From: Saprospirales bacterium
Lineage (GTDB): Bacteria > Bacteroidota > Bacteroidia > Chitinophagales > Saprospiraceae
NCBI GenBank assembly: GCA_002698985.1
Contig: PAAY01000014.1
Coordinates: 1-64,000 of the forward strand
Direction: 5' to 3'
Length of the DNA stretch: 64,000 nt
Position numbers and translations under genes: made by a program. Shown piece after piece: positions 33,303 to 42,316 of this stretch (positions are counted from its first letter, which is position 1; the number at the start of each line of letters is the position of its first letter). Under the pieces are notes generated by a model. The model searched no databases. It worked only from the letters and a program-made list of their open reading frames with translations, and was not told where the DNA came from.

Positions 33303-36300
33303 ATGCATTTCCGTTACATCCCATTTACTATCCTGCTACTTACCAGTTGGGCACTTCAAGCCCAGACACCCCAGAACATCAGCATCCCGCCGGGTGCCAC
33401 CATTCAAAACGTTTCCAGCTTTGCGGCCTGTGCCGACCAGTTTGCCGGAACGGTGCATTTTGAAGATGAATTTGGAAACCCTGTTGTGGAGGACACCTTT
33501 TTCCTCTGCTTCGGTGAAATTCTGAACATCGTGCACAATGGTGACGCCGACCTGACGGGTGATCCCGATCCCGGCACCCAGCCGGGAATCACCTATGCAA
33601 TTCTGGACTGCCCACCGACGGTTTCCGGACCCAACCTCAGTACGATCATAACGGATCCATGCCTGACCACAACGCCGCCCCCGGCGATGGGCATCTGGGC
33701 GGTTTCCGGAGGTTCGGCCAACGGAAATATCCAGTTCAACAACTCCGGTCAAATTCAGAACTTTTACAATGGTGGCAATCCCGTCTTGAAATGGTTTGCC
33801 CCCCTTACCATTGACCGTTTCACCGATAAAGCATACGAACAGGACCCGGCCACCATGGAGGTAGGCCCATGCGTCAACCTCAACGTGGCGGAAGCTTTTC
33901 CGGTGGTGTACCTGAACGAGATAGACGTGAGCAACCTCAGCACCAACACCGGTGTGAGCGGTTGCCAGGGCACTTTCGAGGTGGTGGGCGGTCTGCCTGA
34001 ATTCGACGGCAGCAACTACGACATCACCATCGAGTTGGTGGGCAGCCCAGGTGTTTACGGCTACGTCGTCAACGGGCCTTACACCCACAACGAAACGGTG
34101 ACTTTCCAGGTGCCGGTGCCCGGCGTTTACGAAGTGATCGTAGCCGATGGCAAAGGCTGCCAGCACCAGTTCTTCGCCAACATGGCCAGCTGCGTCAACA
34201 CCAGCCAGAGTGCCCAAAGCATGACCGTAGCCCCTGGCGACAACATTTGTATCAACATCACCAACGAGGGCGGATTCATCGACCTGGTGTCCATGCAATA
34301 CGCGCTCAATTGGGACGACAATATCCTGCAATTCTTCAGCGTCACCAACCTGACGCCGCTGCTCCCCAACTTCACCGTTGGCGGCAGCTTCAACGCCACC
34401 AGTGATTCGCTGTTTTTCTCCTGGGCCAACCTTGCCGGCAACGGCAACAGCCTGCCCGATGGAACGGTGCTGTACCAGGTCTGTTTTGATGTCGTCGGAA
34501 CGGACGGGGAATGCACCGACCTCAACTTTGTGGCACCGCCCGGCCCGGGCATCGAAGTCATCAATGAGGCCGGGTCCTCGATCGGTTTCTTCGGAATGCC
34601 GGGTCAGGTCTGCGTTTCCAACACTGCCCTGGTGGTGGATTTCACCACCGACTCGGTCAGTTGCTTCAACAGCAACGACGGCGCTTTTACCGTGACGGTG
34701 AGCGGCGGTATGGCCCCCTATTCCGTCACCTGGCAGGATGACATGGGCGGTCCTGTACAGGGCCCCGCCACCATCAACCTCGACGGCGGCAGCTTCACCG
34801 TGCAAAACCTGACCAAAGGCACCTATACCGTGACCGTTGCCGATTCGAATGGAACCCCGGTCGTGGCCAGCGAACAGGTGACCGTGCCCGGCCCGCCGGA
34901 CATCGAGATTCTTTTCAATGAAACGCCCCCACTCTGCAACGGCGACCCCGGCAGCGTGGATGCCACCATCGTGGTGGACAGCGTTATCGTCAACAATCCT
35001 ACTGCACAATTCGATTTCCTGTGGAGCACCAACGACACCGGCACCTCCATCAGCGGTGTGCTGTCCGGCGTTTACTCACTGACCATTACAGATCAGGCGA
35101 CCGGCTGTACGGTTGAGGACAACACCTTTTTGCCCCAACCCCCGGTTCTCAACGTGCTCATCACCACCGACTCGGCCACTTGCAGCGGCATCGGCGACGG
35201 CGCCATCCATGTGGTGGTTTCCGGCGGCACACCGGATGTGAACGGCGACTACACAATCCAGTGGCCCAGCATCGGACCGGCACCGGGACTGACCCTGCAA
35301 AACACCATCTCCAATATCAACGGCCTTGAATCTGACTCCTATCCCCTTCGGGTAACCGACAGCAACGGCTGTACTTTCGAAGCCGACATCTGGCTGCCGG
35401 CCCGCAAGGTGCTCAGCATGGATGCCGTCATTCAAAACATCAGTTGCGCCGGCATTTGCAGCGGTGAGATCGCCATCACCGGAGTTTCCACTTCGGCCAA
35501 CGGCCAACCACCGTCTCTGCCGTACAACTTCGACTGGTTCGGGAGCCCGCCGCCGCCACCACCCAGCACCACAACGGCCACTTCCTCCACCACCACCAAT
35601 ATGTGCGCCGGGGTTTACACCATTGTTATGGAAGACGCCGCCGGCTGTGAAATTGACACCAGCTTCACCCTGGAAGAACCACCACAGGTGATGGTAGAGG
35701 TGTTGGAGGCCAACGATGCCTCCTGTACACCAGGCAACGACGGCAGCATCATCGTGGGCGTAACGGGTGGAACCTACCCATTCAACTACCTCTGGAACAG
35801 CATCACCACCGACAGCATCGCCACCGGACTTGGTGCGGGCTTCTATGCCGTGACGGTTCAGGATGCCAACGGCTGCGAAGACTCCACTTCTGCCACCATC
35901 ATCCAGCCGATGCCGCCGACCATTACCGCACTGGACAACGACACCCTTTCCTGCCCCAACGGCAGCGACGGCATGCTGACGGTTCAGGCAACACCCGGCG
36001 GTGCACCCATCACCCTGTATTCCTGGTCGAACAGCGCCAACGGTCCGACCATCACCAACCTGCCGGTTGGCAACTATACGGTCACCGTTACCGACGGAAA
36101 CAACTGCACCGCAGAGGCGAGTGCCCAGGTGGTGGCACCTGCACCCATGGTCATTGACAGTATTACTACCGTCGCTCCGCAATGTCCGGGTTCGGGAGGA
36201 GGCCAGATCACCGTGTTCGTAAGCGGTGGGGCAGCGCCTTACCATTTCAACTGGAGCACGGGCTTGCAAGGCGTAGGCTTCAATGTGCTGGGCGGCTCCA

Positions 36301-37910
36301 CCATCACCGCCGGCAGCTATACGGTGACCATTACCGACGACAACAATTGCGAGCCACTGGTGCAGAGCATCACCCTGCTCGATCCGCCCAGCCTGCAGGT
36401 TTCCTTCTCAGCCATCGACTCGGTGAGCTGTTCCGGAACAATGGCCGCCTGCGATGGTGGCGCTACGGCAACGGCATCGTATTCCAATGGTGACACAGGC
36501 CTCTTTGACTTTACCTGGCAAAGTGGCGAAAGCGACAACGACCTGACCAGCAGCACAGCCGTTCAGCTCTGTGCCGGCAGCCAGTTCGTCGTCGTTTCCG
36601 ACGGAATATGTTTCGATACTTTTACGGTTGACATCCCTGCTCCGCCGGCCATCCAGCCGGGCGCTGACATCACCAATGTTAGCTGTAACGGTGGTTCTGA
36701 CGGAGAGGTGACCCTGACGCCTACGGGAGGCACCCCACCCTACACCATCACCTGGACGGGCAACATCGTAAGTCCGACCCTGCCCAACCTCACAGCCGGC
36801 ACCTACATGGCCGTTATCGAAGATGCAAATGGTTGTACTTTCAACCACACCATTACCATTACGGAGCCGCCCGTACTCACTGCCAGCATCAACCAGGCCG
36901 GCACGATGGACGTGAGCTGTGCCGGTGAAAACGACGGCATCATTACGGTGGAAGTGCAGGGAGGCAACCTGCCGCTCGGCTCACCATCCTACATCTGGCA
37001 AAACGGCATTGCACCCATTACCTCCAACTTTGCGGCCGGACTGAGTCCTGGCACTTATTCTGTAACAGTGGTGGATGTAAAGGGCTGTGCCGATACGCTT
37101 ACGCACACCATTTCTGAGCCGGCTTCCATCCAGTTCAGCCTGGGTGAGGTTACACCCATTCAGTGTGCAGGAGGAAACACCTTCATCACAGTGGATTCTG
37201 TCTGGGGTGGGCAATTGAGCACCTACCAGTTTTCCGTTGACAACGGCATTCTGCGGGTTTTGGGAACCCCCAGCCCCGTATTTGCCGGAACGCATACCAT
37301 CTCCATCGTGGACGTGCTGAACGGTTGCACGGTAGACACCGTCATCACCATTTCGGAACCGGTGCCACTGAACGTGGTATTGCCGGATGTTTTGACGATT
37401 GAACTGGGAGACACCACCACGGTGCTGGATCCCGTCATCGTTTCCTCGCTGCCGATAGACTCCTTCCTGTGGACGCCTTCGGAAGAGCTGAGCTGCAGCA
37501 ATTGTAAAAACCCAACCGTCATTCCGACGGTAACACAGTTGTACACCCTCACCATCACCGATGTGAACGGCTGTACGGCCAGTGACCAGGTGCTGATCGA
37601 AATAGACCGCAACCGGAATGTGTACATCCCCAACGTGTTCTCGCCCAATAACGATGGCATCAATGACATCTTCCGGGTTTACACGGGCATCGGTGTCACC
37701 AACATCAATTTCTTCCGGGTTTACGACCGCTGGGGAGAGCTAGTTTTTGACGCCAAAGACCTGTCGCCAAGTGCCGATGGCACCATTGGCTGGGACGGCC
37801 GATTCAATGGGGAAGACATGGATCCGGCGGTATTCATGTACCTGATCGAGGTAGAGTTTCTCGACGGAAGGGTCTTGCTTTACCGTGGCGATGTGGCGTT
37901 GCTTCGTTAA
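33303..37910 (+). CDS. Giant surface protein: cohesin-like domain, SprB repeats, type B T9SS sorting domain
   Basis: The open frame starts at TTG 33294; the ATG at 33303 begins a signal peptide (MHFRYIPFTILLLTSWALQAQ), giving 1535 residues. Residues about 303-445 match a cohesin-type beta-sandwich (MTVAPGDNICINI, DLVSMQYALNWDDNILQF, LPDGTVLYQVCFDV). Then come about ten SprB-like repeats of roughly 80-95 residues with the recurring pattern VSC-GG-DG, GG-PPY, WS and GTYTVTVTD-NGC. Residues about 1440-1535 are the gliding-motility-type CTD (YIPNVFSPNNDGIND to FMYLIEVEFLDG). Such proteins are exported by T9SS and attached to the surface. SprB-type filaments serve gliding or adhesion, and the cohesin domain could hold dockerin-bearing proteins such as the one at 1-789. 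Confidence 0.9.
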   Translation: MHFRYIPFTILLLTSWALQAQTPQNISIPPGATIQNVSSFAACADQFAGTVHFEDEFGNPVVEDTFFLCFGEILNIVHNGDADLTGDPDPGTQPGITYAILDCPPTVSGPNLSTIITDPCLTTTPPPAMGIWAVSGGSANGNIQFNNSGQIQNFYNGGNPVLKWFAPLTIDRFTDKAYEQDPATMEVGPCVNLNVAEAFPVVYLNEIDVSNLSTNTGVSGCQGTFEVVGGLPEFDGSNYDITIELVGSPGVYGYVVNGPYTHNETVTFQVPVPGVYEVIVADGKGCQHQFFANMASCVNTSQSAQSMTVAPGDNICINITNEGGFIDLVSMQYALNWDDNILQFFSVTNLTPLLPNFTVGGSFNATSDSLFFSWANLAGNGNSLPDGTVLYQVCFDVVGTDGECTDLNFVAPPGPGIEVINEAGSSIGFFGMPGQVCVSNTALVVDFTTDSVSCFNSNDGAFTVTVSGGMAPYSVTWQDDMGGPVQGPATINLDGGSFTVQNLTKGTYTVTVADSNGTPVVASEQVTVPGPPDIEILFNETPPLCNGDPGSVDATIVVDSVIVNNPTAQFDFLWSTNDTGTSISGVLSGVYSLTITDQATGCTVEDNTFLPQPPVLNVLITTDSATCSGIGDGAIHVVVSGGTPDVNGDYTIQWPSIGPAPGLTLQNTISNINGLESDSYPLRVTDSNGCTFEADIWLPARKVLSMDAVIQNISCAGICSGEIAITGVSTSANGQPPSLPYNFDWFGSPPPPPPSTTTATSSTTTNMCAGVYTIVMEDAAGCEIDTSFTLEEPPQVMVEVLEANDASCTPGNDGSIIVGVTGGTYPFNYLWNSITTDSIATGLGAGFYAVTVQDANGCEDSTSATIIQPMPPTITALDNDTLSCPNGSDGMLTVQATPGGAPITLYSWSNSANGPTITNLPVGNYTVTVTDGNNCTAEASAQVVAPAPMVIDSITTVAPQCPGSGGGQITVFVSGGAAPYHFNWSTGLQGVGFNVLGGSTITAGSYTVTITDDNNCEPLVQSITLLDPPSLQVSFSAIDSVSCSGTMAACDGGATATASYSNGDTGLFDFTWQSGESDNDLTSSTAVQLCAGSQFVVVSDGICFDTFTVDIPAPPAIQPGADITNVSCNGGSDGEVTLTPTGGTPPYTITWTGNIVSPTLPNLTAGTYMAVIEDANGCTFNHTITITEPPVLTASINQAGTMDVSCAGENDGIITVEVQGGNLPLGSPSYIWQNGIAPITSNFAAGLSPGTYSVTVVDVKGCADTLTHTISEPASIQFSLGEVTPIQCAGGNTFITVDSVWGGQLSTYQFSVDNGILRVLGTPSPVFAGTHTISIVDVLNGCTVDTVITISEPVPLNVVLPDVLTIELGDTTTVLDPVIVSSLPIDSFLWTPSEELSCSNCKNPTVIPTVTQLYTLTITDVNGCTASDQVLIEIDRNRNVYIPNVFSPNNDGINDIFRVYTGIGVTNINFFRVYDRWGELVFDAKDLSPSADGTIGWDGRFNGEDMDPAVFMYLIEVEFLDGRVLLYRGDVALLR

Positions 37911-37985
37911 AGAAGGTTCCACTTTGAGCTTTGAAATTGTCGCTGTTCATTAACTTAGGGCATTCCTAACTCACAATTTGCAGCC

Positions 37986-38471
37986 ATGAAACTCAGCTAC
38001 CCCTTCCTCGCCCTTGCTTTGCTGCTGTTCTGCCAGTGCGCCACACTGAAAGAAAGCCGCCAGGCCCGTAAAAACGTCGAAACGGTGCGCCTCTGGTTTG
38101 AAGAAGGCTGGAACCACAACCGGAATGAAGAGTTGCTGGAAGAGGTCTTCCATCCCGAATGGACGGATGGCAACCCCCTACGACCCAACCAGGCCGTCGG
38201 AATCGAGGGCATGCGGCAGCTTGTAAAGTTTTACCGGCAGGCTTTTCCAGATGCACATTTCACAATCACCCACCTCTTTGGCCAGGGAAACAATGTGGCC
38301 ATAAGGTATGTAGTGGAAGCCACTCACCACGGTGACGCTTTCGGAATTCCTGCCACGGGCAAGCACTTCAGTTCCTCAGGGATGGTGATCTACGAAATGA
38401 AAGACGGGAAAATTTACCGCAGCTGGCAGGAACTGGACCTGATGGGAATCATCAACCAGCTTAGGAATTGA
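37986..38471 (+). CDS. SnoaL-like (ester cyclase/NTF2-fold) lipoprotein
   Basis: 161 residues. The N-terminus (MKLSYPFLALALLLFCQCATL) is a lipoprotein signal with Cys in LFCQC. The rest is a cone-shaped NTF2-like fold of the SnoaL family: helix VRLWFEEGWNHNRNEELLEEVF, strand ITHLFGQGNNVAIRYVVEATHHG and GKIYRSWQELD. Members range from polyketide cyclases to non-enzymatic proteins, so the role is open. It lies 75 bp after the giant surface protein and is followed at once by repeat copy B. Confidence 0.82.
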   Translation: MKLSYPFLALALLLFCQCATLKESRQARKNVETVRLWFEEGWNHNRNEELLEEVFHPEWTDGNPLRPNQAVGIEGMRQLVKFYRQAFPDAHFTITHLFGQGNNVAIRYVVEATHHGDAFGIPATGKHFSSSGMVIYEMKDGKIYRSWQELDLMGIINQLRN

Positions 38472-38524
38472 GGTTGAGAGGAGTTGATCCCGGCATTCGC
38501 CAGGAGGTTTAGAGAGGTTTAGAC
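38471..38524. repeat. TTTAGAG array with REP-like hairpin, copy B
   Basis: GAGGTTGAGAGGAGTTGATC leads into the hairpin CCCGGCATTCGCCAGG and then GAGGTTTAGAGAGGTTTAGA. It begins at the last base of the preceding stop codon and ends 14 bp before the next gene's ATG, so it fills the whole spacer. Confidence 0.8.
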
Positions 38525-38537
38525 GAAAGACCAATCA

Positions 38538-39320
38538 ATGTTACCCAGACCACCGCTTGTTACCATCATCACCGTTTGTTACAATTCGGCCCACCTGCTG
38601 GAGGGCACCATCCGGAGCGTGCTGGCGCAGGATTATCCCCACATCGAATACCTTGTCATTGACGGGGCCTCGACGGACCATACCGGCACCATCATCAAGC
38701 TGATGGAGAACCTGAACCACCGCCTGCTCAATGCCAAAGTTTTCAAAACCATCAGCGAACCCGACAAGGGACTTTACGATGCCATGAACAAGGGACTCAA
38801 AATGGCCAGCGGTGATTTCGTTTTGTTCCTCAATGCCGGTGACCGCCTTTTTGAGAAGGACACCATTAAAAAAATGATGGAGCATTGCACTGCCGAAACC
38901 GATGTGCTGTACGGCGAGGTGATGCTGGTGACGGAGACCCGCCGTCACCTCGGCACCCGCTCTCAACTCACCACCCGCAAGCTGCCGGAAAACCTGAGCT
39001 GGAAAAGTTTGAAACGGGGCATGGTGGTTTGCCACCAGGCATTCATGGCCCGCACTTCCATCGCTCCGCAATACCTGGAAAACAACCTGGCTGCCGACAT
39101 CGATTGGGTCATCAGCATTCTGAAAAAAAGTCGCCAGACGGTGAACACCCAGCTCATCGTTGCAGAATACCTGGTAGGCGGTCTCTCCCGAAAACGCCAC
39201 CGACAGTCGCTCAAAGACCGCTTTGCAGTGATGCGGCGGCACTATGGCTTGCCTGCCACTTTGTGGGCGCATTTCCTCATCCTTCTGAGGTCTTTCTTCC
39301 AAAATGAGGCCGTGGCCTGA
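38538..39320 (+). CDS. Family 2 glycosyltransferase (WcaA-like)
   Basis: 260 residues of GT-A type. N-terminal PLVTIITVCYNSAHLLEGTI, IDGASTDHTGTI and the DXD-like region LFLNAGDRLFEKDT identify the family; PDKGLYDAMNKGLKMASG is the typical donor/acceptor loop of WcaA/colanic-acid-type transferases. It probably adds a sugar to a surface polysaccharide or lipid-linked oligosaccharide in the cytoplasm. No other polysaccharide genes flank it. A small hairpin (AGGCGATC-TCCT-GATCGCCT at 39327-39346) follows the stop and may terminate transcription. Confidence 0.88.
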   Translation: MLPRPPLVTIITVCYNSAHLLEGTIRSVLAQDYPHIEYLVIDGASTDHTGTIIKLMENLNHRLLNAKVFKTISEPDKGLYDAMNKGLKMASGDFVLFLNAGDRLFEKDTIKKMMEHCTAETDVLYGEVMLVTETRRHLGTRSQLTTRKLPENLSWKSLKRGMVVCHQAFMARTSIAPQYLENNLAADIDWVISILKKSRQTVNTQLIVAEYLVGGLSRKRHRQSLKDRFAVMRRHYGLPATLWAHFLILLRSFFQNEAVA

Positions 39321-39379
39321 AGTAAAGGCGATCTCCTGATCGCCTCCCATATTTTACAACATAGCAACTCCAGTAGCCT

Positions 39380-39615
39380 TTCCAGTGACCTAAAGGTCAC
39401 TGCTACCGGCACAGCCTGCCTGTCAGCCGAAGGCGGGAAGGCCGTGCTACTGTAACACAGCATTTATGCTGCGATAGTCCAACGACCTTCAGGTCGTAGG
39501 GATAACTTCCAGTGACCTGAAGGTCACTGCTACCTGCACAGCCTGAAGGCCGTGCTACTTTAACGCAGCATTTATGCTACCACAGGCCTAGAACCTTCAA
39601 GTCGTGGGGATAACT
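39380..39615. repeat. Two direct repeats of 108-128 bp rich in palindromes
   Basis: Copy 1 (39380-39507) and copy 2 (39508-39615) share, in order, AGTGACCT-(A/G)A-AGGTCACT, GCACAGCCTG, AGGCCGTGCTACT, CAGCATTTATGCT and CCTTCA(G/A)GTCGT. Copy 1 carries an extra 20-bp segment (TGTCAGCCGAAGGCGGG). Several parts are themselves palindromes, so the RNA or single strand would fold extensively. Confidence 0.8.
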
Positions 39616-39769
39616 CTAAGAACAAATGGAAACGCCCCGTTAAAGAATGTCAAAAACGACAATAGAACCAGGCATACAGCATAATCATCTCACCCTACTT
39701 CACCCATCACAACGACTAAAAGCCACCCTAAATACAACCTTTCCCATCCAGGATTCCACATTCAATTGC

Positions 39770-39777
39770 TACCTTCG
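39770..39777 (+). promoter_or_regulatory. Candidate -7 box of the riboswitch transcript
   Basis: TACCTTCG, one mismatch from TAnnTTTG. The predicted start near 39782 falls just before the first base of the aptamer, which supports the call. Confidence 0.5.
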
Positions 39778-39783
39778 CGCCGC

Positions 39784-39945
39784 CTTTGGTTCCATGCTTA
39801 TGGATGAAAAGGGAATCAGGTGAAAATCCTGGACTGTTCCCGCAGCTGTAAGCTCCACCAAAGTGCTGCCAACCGATGGCCACTGTTTGCCGTAGGCGAA
39901 TGGGAAGGCCGGCCGCACCGGAGCAAGTCAGAAGACCTGCCAGAG
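39784..39945 (+). promoter_or_regulatory. Cobalamin (B12) riboswitch aptamer
   Basis: The conserved elements of the cobalamin aptamer occur in the right order: GAAAAGGGAATCAGGTGAAA then TCCTGGACTGTTCCCGCAGC (39805-39845), GCCACTG and TGGGAAGGCC (39878-39910) and GCAAGTCAGAAGACCTGCC (39923-39941). In such switches, binding of adenosyl- or another cobalamin reduces expression of the downstream gene. The next gene is the BtuG-like lipoprotein at 40112. Confidence 0.93.
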
Positions 39946-40001
39946 GCATAGTCCACCTTCGGGTGCGGCTATCCTTCTCAGCTTTCGGAGAAAAGGCTGC
40001 G

Positions 40002-40055
40002 AGGATCAGAATCCTGCCACGGCGTTCCTGCCGGATTCCTTCCTCCTGTTTTTTC
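40002..40055 (+). terminator. Probable riboswitch expression platform
   Basis: Two mutually exclusive hairpins share bases: AGGAT-CAGA-ATCCT (40002-40015) and GAATCC-T-GC / GC-C-GGATTC (40009-40038). The second is followed after a short gap by GTTTTTTC (40049-40056), so it could act as a transcription terminator when cobalamin is bound. The pairing was judged by eye only. Confidence 0.5.
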
Positions 40056-40111
40056 GTCATGGTGCTGAAGTTGGGGCCCGCCCAATTGTTAAACCTTTAA
40101 AACAGTTTACC

Positions 40112-41191
40112 ATGTCTTTCAAAACCCTTACCCGCCAATGGATCTGGCTGCTTTCATTCGTTGTGCTGGCGCTCACGGCCTGTAACAAAGACGACGACAC
40201 CCAGCCAGCTGACACTTTTGGCCCAGGCATTTTCATCGTCAACGAGGGGCCGTTCCAGAATGGAACAGGATCCATCAGTTTCTGGGACCGCCAAAGCGAT
40301 GTCGTTCTTCAGAGCATTTATTTCGGACTGAACGGCGAGGACCTCGGCAACATCGCTCAATCCATGACCATTGCCAATGGTCAGGCCTTCATCGTCGTCA
40401 ACAATGCCGGCAAAGTGGTGGCCGCAGACGCTGCCACGTTCATGAAAAACGGAGAGATTACCGGTCTGTCATTGCCCCGGTACATGGTGGCTTTGGAAGG
40501 CACATCCACTGCTTTTGTGTCGCAATGGGGCGCTACCGGCACCGATGGCTCAGTGGCCGTCGTCAATACGGACAACTATACCGTGACCAGCACCATCCCA
40601 ACCGGCAGCGGTGCCGAAACCATGCTGCTCGTGGGCGATGAACTGTGGGTGGCCAATTCCGGCGGTTTCGGCCGTGATTCCACCATCAGCATCATCGACG
40701 TGAACAGCCTTGCCATCAAAGAAACCATCGTTGTTGGGGACAACCCCAACAGCCTTGTGCAGGACAGCGACGGCAACATTTGGGTAATCTGTGCGGGCTA
40801 TGCCCACAACTTCGACCCCAATGACCCGCTCAGCACCCCCGGCAAACTGGTTCGCATCAGCAACAAGACCATCAGTAAAACCTTCGAACTGCCTAACGAT
40901 GCCGGCCGGCTCATCATCAACAGCCAGGGCAACCGCCTCTTCTACCTCGACAGCCGTTACGGAGGCAGGGTGTTCGATTTCTTCACCAACCAGCCCCAAC
41001 TGAATACCACGCCATTCCTGGATGGAACCTGGTATTCCCTGGGTTATGATCCCGTAGAAAACACCGTCCTTGCCGGCAACGCCGGAGACTTCTCCTCCCC
41101 CGGCAGCATGACTGTGGTGGATGCCACCGGAAACATGGTCCGCGAGGTGATGACGGGGATTATTCCGACCTTTTTCGTGGTAAGGGAATAA
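40112..41191 (+). CDS. btuG: BtuG-like surface cobalamin-binding lipoprotein (beta-propeller)
   Basis: 359 residues. The signal peptide ends in lipobox LTAC and is followed by NKDDD, an acidic surface-export signal as in Bacteroidota surface lipoproteins. The mature part is made of repeated strands typical of a YncE-like seven-bladed propeller (DUF5074-type): GTGSISFWDRQSDVVLQS, DGSVAVVNTDNYTVTS, DSTISIIDVNSLAIKET, PGKLVRISNKTISKTF. Bacteroides BtuG proteins have this form and pass B12 to the BtuB transporter with very high affinity. Function is assigned from this fold plus the cobalamin riboswitch directly upstream. Unlike Bacteroides loci there is no btuB or other uptake gene next to it; the next gene, 132 bp on, is unrelated. 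Confidence 0.8.
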   Translation: MSFKTLTRQWIWLLSFVVLALTACNKDDDTQPADTFGPGIFIVNEGPFQNGTGSISFWDRQSDVVLQSIYFGLNGEDLGNIAQSMTIANGQAFIVVNNAGKVVAADAATFMKNGEITGLSLPRYMVALEGTSTAFVSQWGATGTDGSVAVVNTDNYTVTSTIPTGSGAETMLLVGDELWVANSGGFGRDSTISIIDVNSLAIKETIVVGDNPNSLVQDSDGNIWVICAGYAHNFDPNDPLSTPGKLVRISNKTISKTFELPNDAGRLIINSQGNRLFYLDSRYGGRVFDFFTNQPQLNTTPFLDGTWYSLGYDPVENTVLAGNAGDFSSPGSMTVVDATGNMVREVMTGIIPTFFVVRE

Positions 41192-41323
41192 TTGAAAGTT
41201 TTTGAGAGGCTTTTGAGGGGTTTTTGGCTTAGCCGTTCCTTTCTTAAAAGAGGCTCGGAGTTTGGAAACCAGGTGCTGAATGCTTTGTTTTAGCCCTGGT
41301 TTTTTCATTTCAACCTCCACACG

Positions 41324-42223
41324 ATGTTCAGTAATAAATCTCCCTTCGAAAAAGCACTGATTGGCAGCATCGTCTTACATGGTATTGGCGCCATAAGTCT
41401 GTTTTCTTTTTTAATGGTTTACGGGTTCTATTTCTTTTGCATCCTTCCCTTTTTGGTTGGGTTGTTTTTTTATGATTTGGAAAACCGCTTGCACAGTATT
41501 CTTGGAATGTTTTCAGGCTTCGTCATTGTAATGGCCATCATTGCAATATTTAACCTCGAAGGGTATGCCTGTTTGTTGATGGCAACGCCAATCTTTCTTT
41601 TTAGCGGGGCGCTGGGCATACTCACCAGATGGATTTATTTCAAAATCATCAAAAAGTCTGACCATGAGAATGACAATAACCTGAGTGCTTTTGCCGTGCC
41701 GATTGTTATTTTCCTCGCAACTGGATTGATTGAAAAATATTCACTGAACGGGAATTTTTCAGTCGATACCGTTGAAACCAGTGTTGTGGTGAATGCTTTG
41801 CCGGAAGAAGCCTGGCAGGCATTGTTTGAATTTGACACCTTGAGCGGAGAAACATCAGGGTTGATTAAATTGGGACTTCCTACACCTTACAAAGCCAGTG
41901 TTGATTCGATGGCAGTTGGAGCCACCAGGATCTGTTATTTTGAACCTGGCAATATCGTTCAGGAAATTACACGGTTGGAACCCGGCAGGTTAATGGAAGT
42001 AAAAGTCATTGACTACCAGTTGGTTGGTAAAAACTGGATTCAATTCACCAAGGCTGTTTATACGCTCCACCCTGTTGACAGCAAGCGAACCGAAGTGACT
42101 CGCAGCACCAGTTATTCTTCCCAACTTTCACCCCGGTTTTACTGGCGAACCCTGGAATCTTTGGCAATCGATGCCGAACACGTCTATGTTCTGGACAACC
42201 TAAAAAGAAAACTTGAAAATTGA
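41324..42223 (+). CDS. Membrane protein with C-terminal SRPBCC (START-like) domain
   Basis: 299 residues. The first half has four likely membrane helices (about residues 12-35, 37-50, 58-78, 84-105) and a fifth weak one near 125. Residues about 145-299 look like a SRPBCC/polyketide-cyclase domain: VETSVVVNALPEEAWQALF at its start, RICYFEPGNIVQEITRLEPG in the middle and ESLAIDAEHVYVLDNLKRKL as the last helix. Such domains bind hydrophobic ligands. The codon use is a little more AT-rich than the neighbours. Function unknown; no operon partner. Confidence 0.72.
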   Translation: MFSNKSPFEKALIGSIVLHGIGAISLFSFLMVYGFYFFCILPFLVGLFFYDLENRLHSILGMFSGFVIVMAIIAIFNLEGYACLLMATPIFLFSGALGILTRWIYFKIIKKSDHENDNNLSAFAVPIVIFLATGLIEKYSLNGNFSVDTVETSVVVNALPEEAWQALFEFDTLSGETSGLIKLGLPTPYKASVDSMAVGATRICYFEPGNIVQEITRLEPGRLMEVKVIDYQLVGKNWIQFTKAVYTLHPVDSKRTEVTRSTSYSSQLSPRFYWRTLESLAIDAEHVYVLDNLKRKLEN

Positions 42224-42316
42224 TGTGCTACCTGCATAATTCTTTAGTAGCCTCTGAAAAAACCTTTCAAAAACCACAGAAAAACCACCTCGAAAACCAA
42301 CCAAAAACCCACGCCC

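Larger units (their letters stand above)
39321..40111. other. Intergenic region with repeats and a B12 riboswitch
   Basis: This 791-bp spacer holds a possible terminator (39327-39346), a duplicated palindromic repeat (39380-39615), a stretch with nothing recognisable (39616-39769), and then the promoter, cobalamin aptamer and expression platform that lead into the gene at 40112. Confidence 0.8.

Noticed and set aside
33336-35009. 557-residue open frame antisense to the cohesin/SprB gene
   Set aside because: Shadow of a strongly biased coding strand; its composition (His/Val/Gly-rich) is typical of antisense frames in this window.
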